Below, piece after piece: positions 7,355 through 10,855 of a DNA stretch of 10,855 nt (position 1 is the first letter of the stretch; the number at the start of each line of letters is the position of its first letter). The stretch is from JBGMEA01 sp964444065 (GTDB taxonomy: Bacteria; Bacillota; Clostridia; Eubacteriales; Anaerofustaceae). The position numbers were made by a program, and so were the translations under genes. Location of the stretch: contig CAYUFL010000047.1 of NCBI GenBank assembly GCA_964444065.1, positions 1-10,855 on the forward strand, given 5' to 3'. Below the pieces are notes generated by a model, which worked only from the letters and a program-made list of their open reading frames with translations, searched no databases and was not told the origin of the DNA.

Positions 7355-9025
7355 TTAATCCAATTCCAGTACGGGCGACTCAATCGGGGCTCCCGATGGT
7401 ACCATCGGCAGCACATTAACGTCACAGCCGATATGACAGTCGATCACGCACGGTTTGCCCGATGCAAGCGCTTCTTTCAATACCGTTGCGAAGTCTTCCT
7501 TCTTTTTCACCACAAATCCGAGTGCGCCGAATGCTTCCGCCAGCTTTTTATAATCCGTTTTTCTGTTCAGCGTTGTATGCGAATAGCGTTTGTCATAAAA
7601 CATTTTCTGCCATTGCCGCACCATGCCGAGCACGTTGTTGTTCATAATAATCTCAATGATCGGCAGTTCGTAGGTCACTGCCGTGGCAAGCTCTGCCAGA
7701 TTCATGTGAAAGCTTCCGTCGCCCGCGATATTAATCACGCGTTTGTCGGGATTCGCAACCTGAGAACCGATTGCCGCGCCGAGACCGAAGCCCATCGTGC
7801 CGAGGCCTCCCGAAGTGACGAAGCTGCGGGGTATGTCCGTCTGCAGATATTGCCCTACCCACATCTGATGCTGTCCCACTTCGGTTGTGACAATACCGTT
7901 GTCGCGGATCATCTCCCATGCTGTCTCGATAATATGCTGCGGCATCAGACAAATCTCGTCGTTCATGTCGATCGGATACTGTTCTTTCCATTTGACAATC
8001 TGATCAAGCCAATCTTTGCGTCCGTTCTTATCCACTTCTTTTTCCAGACGCTTGAGTACTTCCTTCACATCTCCGATGACACTTTGCAGCACCGGCACGT
8101 TTTTGCCGATTTCGGCAGGGTCGATATCGATATGCACGATTTTTGCATTCTTCGCGAAGGTGGATGCTTTGCAGATCACGCGATCCGAGAATCTCGCACC
8201 GATTGCAATCAACAGATCGCAATCAGTTACCGCGAGCGAAGAAGTCATTGTGCCGTGCATGCCGATCATTCCCGTGTAATACGGATCGGTTGCGGGATAT
8301 GCCCCGATGCCCATCAGGCTCAGTGTGACGGGAGCGCCGATATGATATGCGAATTTTTTCAGTTCTTCCGCCGCTTCGGATGCAATGACACCGCCGCCCG
8401 CATAAATGAGCGGTCGTTTTGCTTCATTGATCAGCTGTGCGGTTTTTTCCAGGGCGTCCTTTGTGATCGTTTCGGTCTGACGTTTGATTTTATGCGGTTT
8501 CTCCGGCGTATAGTCTGCCAATGTTGCTGTAATATCCTTCGGGATATCAATCAGCACCGGTCCGGGTCTGCCCGTGTTCGCAATTTCGAACGCGCGCCTG
8601 ACGGTATCCGCCAGTTCGTTTACATCCTTAATAATGAAATTGTGTTTGGTAATCGGCATGGTGACTCCCGTAATGTCGATTTCCTGAAAACTGTCTTTGC
8701 CCAACAGTCCGAGTGAGACGTTGCCGGTGATGGCGACCATCGGCACAGAATCCATATATGCTGTCGCAATACCCGTTACCAAATTGGATGCTCCGGGTCC
8801 CGACGTCGCGATCACTACGCCTGTTTTCCCTGTGGAACGGGCATAGCCGTCCGCTGCATGTGCTGCATGCTGTTCGTGGCAGGTCAGGATGTGATTGATC
8901 TTGTCCTGATACTGATACAATGCATCGTAAATATTCAGCACAGCGCCGCCGGGAAAACCGAAGACAGTGTCAACGTCCTGCTCAATCAAACAATTTACTA
9001 GTATTTCGGCACCTGTCATGCGCAT
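7355..9025 (-). CDS. ilvB: Acetohydroxyacid (acetolactate) synthase, large catalytic subunit
   Basis: This 556-aa ThDP enzyme makes acetolactate from two pyruvates (valine, leucine) or acetohydroxybutyrate from pyruvate and 2-oxobutyrate (isoleucine). The order is N-terminal PYR domain, central FAD/dehydrogenase-like domain and C-terminal PP domain. The catalytic Glu51 sits in TCHEQHAAHAADGYAR. The ThDP motif starts GDGS at 435-438 and ends at the NNN of 462-464. Trp472, in GMVRQWQ, aligns with E. coli AHAS II Trp464, which favours 2-oxobutyrate; that suits an operon which also makes 2-oxobutyrate through CimA. This biosynthetic type needs FAD and a regulatory subunit, unlike catabolic AlsS. 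The ATG follows a strong AAAGGAGG with a 7-nt gap. It is the first gene after the T-box terminator, and ilvN begins 11 nt after its stop. Confidence 0.97.
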   Translation of the reverse strand: MRMTGAEILVNCLIEQDVDTVFGFPGGAVLNIYDALYQYQDKINHILTCHEQHAAHAADGYARSTGKTGVVIATSGPGASNLVTGIATAYMDSVPMVAITGNVSLGLLGKDSFQEIDITGVTMPITKHNFIIKDVNELADTVRRAFEIANTGRPGPVLIDIPKDITATLADYTPEKPHKIKRQTETITKDALEKTAQLINEAKRPLIYAGGGVIASEAAEELKKFAYHIGAPVTLSLMGIGAYPATDPYYTGMIGMHGTMTSSLAVTDCDLLIAIGARFSDRVICKASTFAKNAKIVHIDIDPAEIGKNVPVLQSVIGDVKEVLKRLEKEVDKNGRKDWLDQIVKWKEQYPIDMNDEICLMPQHIIETAWEMIRDNGIVTTEVGQHQMWVGQYLQTDIPRSFVTSGGLGTMGFGLGAAIGSQVANPDKRVINIAGDGSFHMNLAELATAVTYELPIIEIIMNNNVLGMVRQWQKMFYDKRYSHTTLNRKTDYKKLAEAFGALGFVVKKKEDFATVLKEALASGKPCVIDCHIGCDVNVLPMVPSGAPIESPVLELD

Positions 9026-9063
9026 AGTAGATCCTCCTTTAATTCAAAAATATTTTTTATAAT

Positions 9064-9100
9064 AAAAAAACCCCGTCTCTTTTTTAAGAAGAGACGAAGG
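9064..9100 (-). terminator. Intrinsic terminator of the T-box leader
   Basis: On the minus strand CGTCTCTT (9089-9096) pairs with AAGAGACG (9074-9081) around a 7-nt loop, followed by GGG and seven T residues (9064-9070). CGTCTCT is also needed to complete the antiterminator with the T-box strand at 9111-9125. The two structures are therefore exclusive: uncharged tRNA-Leu should favour read-through into ilvB. Confidence 0.93.
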
Positions 9101-9338
9101 TTGATTTTCTCCGCGTTACCACTCTCATTGATACATCATTGTATCCGCTCTGCCGTCGCACTCATAAACTGCGACGCGCCCTCGTAACGGTGGGCTTCCG
9201 TATCATCCTACTGTTAATTCGGTGATCACTCGGGGGTGAGCTTTCATTGTTTTGTTTTGCTATGCCTCGCACCAGCCGGCAATTCTCTCAAGCTTCCGCA
9301 AAAAACTACTTTCCCCGTCATCGATTTGCTTTTGTATT
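9064..9338 (-). ncRNA. T-box riboswitch leader with leucine (CUC) specifier
   Basis: This is a transcribed leader of about 275 nt that senses uncharged tRNA. The base of stem I pairs CGGGG (9313-9317) with CCCCG (9231-9235), flanked by GATGA and GAG sequences of the usual kink-turn. The AGTAG of the specifier-loop E motif is at 9306-9310. Opposite it, directly before the closing helix, is GAAAG-CUC-A, giving specifier CUC (9238-9240), a Leu codon followed by the conserved purine. The stem I tip has the AGAGAA bulge and the GGCTGGTGCGA loop (about 9263-9289). A stem III-like CAGTAGG...CACCGTTAC segment follows, then two extra hairpins (9154-9176 and 9130-9145). The T-box sequence AGAGTGGTAACGCGG is at 9111-9125; its UGGU bulge would pair with a tRNA ending ACCA, as expected for discriminator A. 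The antiterminator's 3' strand is the terminator's 5' strand. Confidence 0.95.
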
Positions 9339-9344
9339 TTTACC

Positions 9345-9373
9345 ATTATAGTACCAGCCATGGCGTTTGTCAA
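9345..9373 (-). promoter_or_regulatory. Sigma-A promoter of the ilv-leu operon
   Basis: On the minus strand there is a perfect -35 TTGACA (9368-9373), a 17-bp spacer (9351-9367) and a perfect -10 TATAAT (9345-9350). Transcription should begin near 9338, just before the first T-box elements. A consensus promoter with no need for an activator fits an operon controlled by a repressor and by attenuation. Confidence 0.92.
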
Positions 9374-9374
9374 T

Positions 9375-9389
9375 CAATTTCAGAAAAAA
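9375..9389. promoter_or_regulatory. Possible second, degenerate CodY site
   Basis: The plus strand here matches the CodY consensus at 11 of 15 positions, keeping the whole TTTCAGAAAA core. Its centre (9382) is 22 bp from the centre of the perfect box (9404), about two helical turns, and its edge is one base from the -35 element (9368-9373). The cores of the two sites form an inverted repeat with 10-bp arms (9378-9387 and 9399-9408). Two CodY dimers on one face of the helix would overlap the polymerase site. It is weaker than the first box and could be chance in AT-rich DNA. Confidence 0.5.
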
Positions 9390-9396
9390 TAACGTA

Positions 9397-9411
9397 AATT
9401 TTCTGAAAATT
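9397..9411. promoter_or_regulatory. CodY box, exact consensus match
   Basis: The minus strand reads AATTTTCAGAAAATT here, a 15/15 match to the published CodY-box consensus AATTTTCWGAAAATT. Its near edge is 23 bp upstream of the -35 element of the ilv promoter. CodY is the Bacillota regulator that binds DNA when branched-chain amino acids and GTP are plentiful, and ilv-leu operons are classical targets in Bacillus and related genera. The match and its position are seen directly; repression by CodY is inferred. Confidence 0.85.
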
Positions 9412-9437
9412 CTGACATTTCCATTATCTGCACGCGG

Positions 9438-10571
9438 TTATTCATTTTCCTTATAACAGCCCAATATTTCCATATAACCGCAGACCGATCCCGCGTGGCG
9501 CAGTGCAGTGGAGAGGTGTTCGTCCGCAATGTTGCCGCGCACATCGGTAAAGAAGCAATATCTGCCGCCCGACATCGGACGCGATTCAATGCGGGTCAGG
9601 TTCACTTCGCCTGCCATCAGAGGGAACAGTACATCGCACAGTGCACCGCTTCTGTGTGCCGTGCGGAAGATGACGCTCACGGTGTCCGAACTCTCATCGT
9701 ATTCCGGTGCGTCGGCAATGACAATAAATCTCGTCTGATTTTTGTCGTCGTCCATGATGTCCGGCATAAGGACGTCGAGCCCGTTAAACTGCGCCGCACG
9801 TCTGGAACCGATCGCCGCAAATCTTTTATTGTCGCGTTCCTTCACCATCTGCGCGGCAACGGCGGTATTGCGGCAGGCAGTCAGATCCCACGCGAATTTT
9901 TTCAGGAAGGTATTGCACTGTTTGAATCCTTCCGGATGCGAAAATACTTCGCGGATATCTTCGAGTTTCGTTCCGGGAAGTGCGAGCAGGCATTGTTTTG
10001 CCTGCACCCATGTCTGTCCGATGATATAACAGCCGTAATTACGCAGCAGGTCGTATACTTCGCCGATCGCACCGGTTCTGGAATTTTCAATCGGTACCAA
10101 TCCGTAGCTGACTTTCTTTTCTTTGACTGCTTTGAAAACATCCTCAAAACGTTCCAATCCTTCTCTCGGCGCATCACCGAAATACTGCATGGCGGCAATT
10201 TCGCCCCATGCGCCGGGCAGTCCCTGATAGGCAATCCGCACATTGTCTGTGATATGCGTTCTGGAAGGAGGCAGCAGCGCTTCGTCTTCTGCAATGTCAA
10301 ACAGCAGTTTGCGCTGTCTCATTTTTGAGAGTCCCATTACCGAGCGTACGAACGCTGTCGTTTCGCCTTTGTACTGCGCGTCTACCATTCCGACAGCGCG
10401 ATCCACAACGATCTGTTCGCGTGCTTCGTCTGTCATGGCGATGTTGCCTTCCTGTTTGATTGCGGCAACTTCGTCGCTGAGCTGCATGCGTTTTTCAAAC
10501 AATTCCAGCAGCTCATCATCCAATATATCCAGTTTGTCTCTTACTTTTTTGAGTTTTTCTTTTGCGTCCAT
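9438..10571 (-). CDS. pheA: Bifunctional chorismate mutase / prephenate dehydratase (P-protein)
   Basis: This 377-aa enzyme converts chorismate to prephenate and then to phenylpyruvate, the committed route to phenylalanine. Residues 1-90 are an AroQ-type helical chorismate mutase. Arg11, Arg28, Lys39, Asp48 and Glu52 fall at the same numbers as the active-site residues of the E. coli P-protein mutase. Residues about 110-290 are the prephenate dehydratase domain: it begins VRIAYQGLPGAWGE, contains GLVPIENSRTGAIGEV, and has the catalytic TRF motif at 280-282. Residues about 297-377 are an ACT domain with the phenylalanine-binding GALCDVL (309-315) and ESRP (329-332) motifs, so feedback inhibition by phenylalanine is predicted. 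The ATG is preceded by GGGAG at good spacing and the length is normal for the fusion. It lies 21 nt after the DAHP synthase gene. No convincing terminator follows it, so its transcript may read into the ilv leader. Confidence 0.96.
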   Translation of the reverse strand: MDAKEKLKKVRDKLDILDDELLELFEKRMQLSDEVAAIKQEGNIAMTDEAREQIVVDRAVGMVDAQYKGETTAFVRSVMGLSKMRQRKLLFDIAEDEALLPPSRTHITDNVRIAYQGLPGAWGEIAAMQYFGDAPREGLERFEDVFKAVKEKKVSYGLVPIENSRTGAIGEVYDLLRNYGCYIIGQTWVQAKQCLLALPGTKLEDIREVFSHPEGFKQCNTFLKKFAWDLTACRNTAVAAQMVKERDNKRFAAIGSRRAAQFNGLDVLMPDIMDDDKNQTRFIVIADAPEYDESSDTVSVIFRTAHRSGALCDVLFPLMAGEVNLTRIESRPMSGGRYCFFTDVRGNIADEHLSTALRHAGSVCGYMEILGCYKENE

Positions 10572-10592
10572 CTTATTCTCCCTTTGGGTCTC

Positions 10593-10855
10593 TTATTGTA
10601 TTGCTGCTCTGATAGCGTTGATTTTTTTCATCAGGTTGTGGAACAGTTCCGGGGTCAGAGATTGTGCGCCGTCGCACAGTGCGCACTGCGGCATGTTGTG
10701 CACTTCGATGATCAGTCCGTCCGCCCCTGCCGCGGTAGCGGCAAGTGCCATCGGTTCCACCAGATGCCAGTACCCCGTGGCGTGCGAAGGATCAACAACA
10801 ACCGGCAGATGTGTTTTCTGATACAGCTCCAGGGCGTACACGGCCACGTCGTGCT
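10593..10855 (-). CDS. aroF: 3-deoxy-7-phosphoheptulonate (DAHP) synthase, C-terminal part; gene runs off the right edge
   Basis: Only the last 86 complete codons are in the window; the 5' part lies beyond position 10855. DAHP synthase condenses phosphoenolpyruvate and erythrose 4-phosphate, the first step of the shikimate pathway, in the cytoplasm. The fragment carries the family's C-terminal barrel signatures: VVVDPSHATGYW, followed by AAGADGLIIEVHNMPQ, then DGAQSLTP. In the related DAHP/KDO8P synthases the His of DPSH, the Glu of IEVH and the Asp of the DGxQSL block are metal ligands, and all three are present. The residue before that Asp is Cys (ALCDG), where Ser is common. This is the AroG/KDO8PS-like type found in Bacillus and Thermotoga, not the E. 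coli AroG type. Any N-terminal regulatory domain cannot be seen. The stop is TAA and pheA starts 21 nt later, so the two are probably one operon. The family is sure; the symbol (aroF, aroG or aroA by convention) is less so. Confidence 0.9.
   Translation of the reverse strand, partial: HDVAVYALELYQKTHLPVVVDPSHATGYWHLVEPMALAATAAGADGLIIEVHNMPQCALCDGAQSLTPELFHNLMKKINAIRAAIQ

Noticed and set aside
7433..8716. Long open frame on the plus strand (427 codons), antisense to ilvB
   Set aside because: Same pattern of antisense composition; ilvB on the other strand is complete with all catalytic motifs. Similar plus-strand frames opposite ilvD and ilvC were rejected for the same reason.
9224..9226. ATC (Ile) triplet followed by ACC in the leader, a possible isoleucine specifier
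   Set aside because: It lies 3' of the stem I closing helix and is not opposite the AGTAG loop strand; CUC at 9238-9240 is in the correct structural place.
9378..9408. Inverted repeat with 10-bp arms as a terminator for pheA
   Set aside because: The arms are almost all A/T and no U-tract follows on the transcript; the exact CodY-box match explains the symmetry better.
1..10855. Search for mobile elements, CRISPR arrays, toxin-antitoxin or defence genes, tRNA or rRNA genes
   Set aside because: None seen. Every stretch outside the control region and the ilvC-ilvD spacer is accounted for by recognised biosynthetic genes.

Overview
This window is a stretch of amino-acid biosynthesis genes from a Gram-positive bacterium of the Bacillota, most likely a member of the Clostridia. 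The evidence is strong GGAG-type Shine-Dalgarno sequences, a textbook sigma-A promoter, a T-box riboswitch, a perfect match to the CodY-box consensus, and the protein family types. I cannot name the genus. All genes lie on the minus strand, so transcription runs from high to low coordinates.

Layout in transcription order: the 3' end of a DAHP synthase gene (10855-10593) and pheA, a chorismate mutase/prephenate dehydratase fusion (10571-9438), form the tail of an aromatic amino-acid unit. A 412-bp gap (9437-9026) then holds a complete control region. It contains an exact CodY box (9397-9411) plus a weaker second half-site, a TTGACA-17 bp-TATAAT promoter, and a roughly 275-nt T-box leader. The leader has a leucine (CUC) specifier, an antiterminator and an intrinsic terminator. 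Downstream follow ilvB, ilvN, ilvC, ilvD, leuA, cimA and leuC; leuC runs off the left edge, and leuD and leuB would be expected beyond it.

Together the downstream genes encode the common branched-chain enzymes (acetohydroxyacid synthase, ketol-acid reductoisomerase, dihydroxyacid dehydratase), the first steps of leucine synthesis (LeuA, LeuC), and citramalate synthase, which supplies 2-oxobutyrate for isoleucine from pyruvate and acetyl-CoA without threonine. Gaps between genes are mostly 6-33 nt with good ribosome-binding sites, so this reads as one polycistronic unit. The exception is a 149-nt ilvC-ilvD spacer with nested inverted repeats, which may be an mRNA processing or stability element.

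The inferred control logic has three layers: CodY repression at the promoter (branched-chain amino acids and GTP sufficiency), T-box antitermination by uncharged tRNA-Leu, and enzyme feedback through the regulatory domains of IlvN, LeuA, CimA and PheA. I found no mobile element, CRISPR, defence system or unknown gene. The window is an orderly housekeeping locus, and its interest lies in its regulation.
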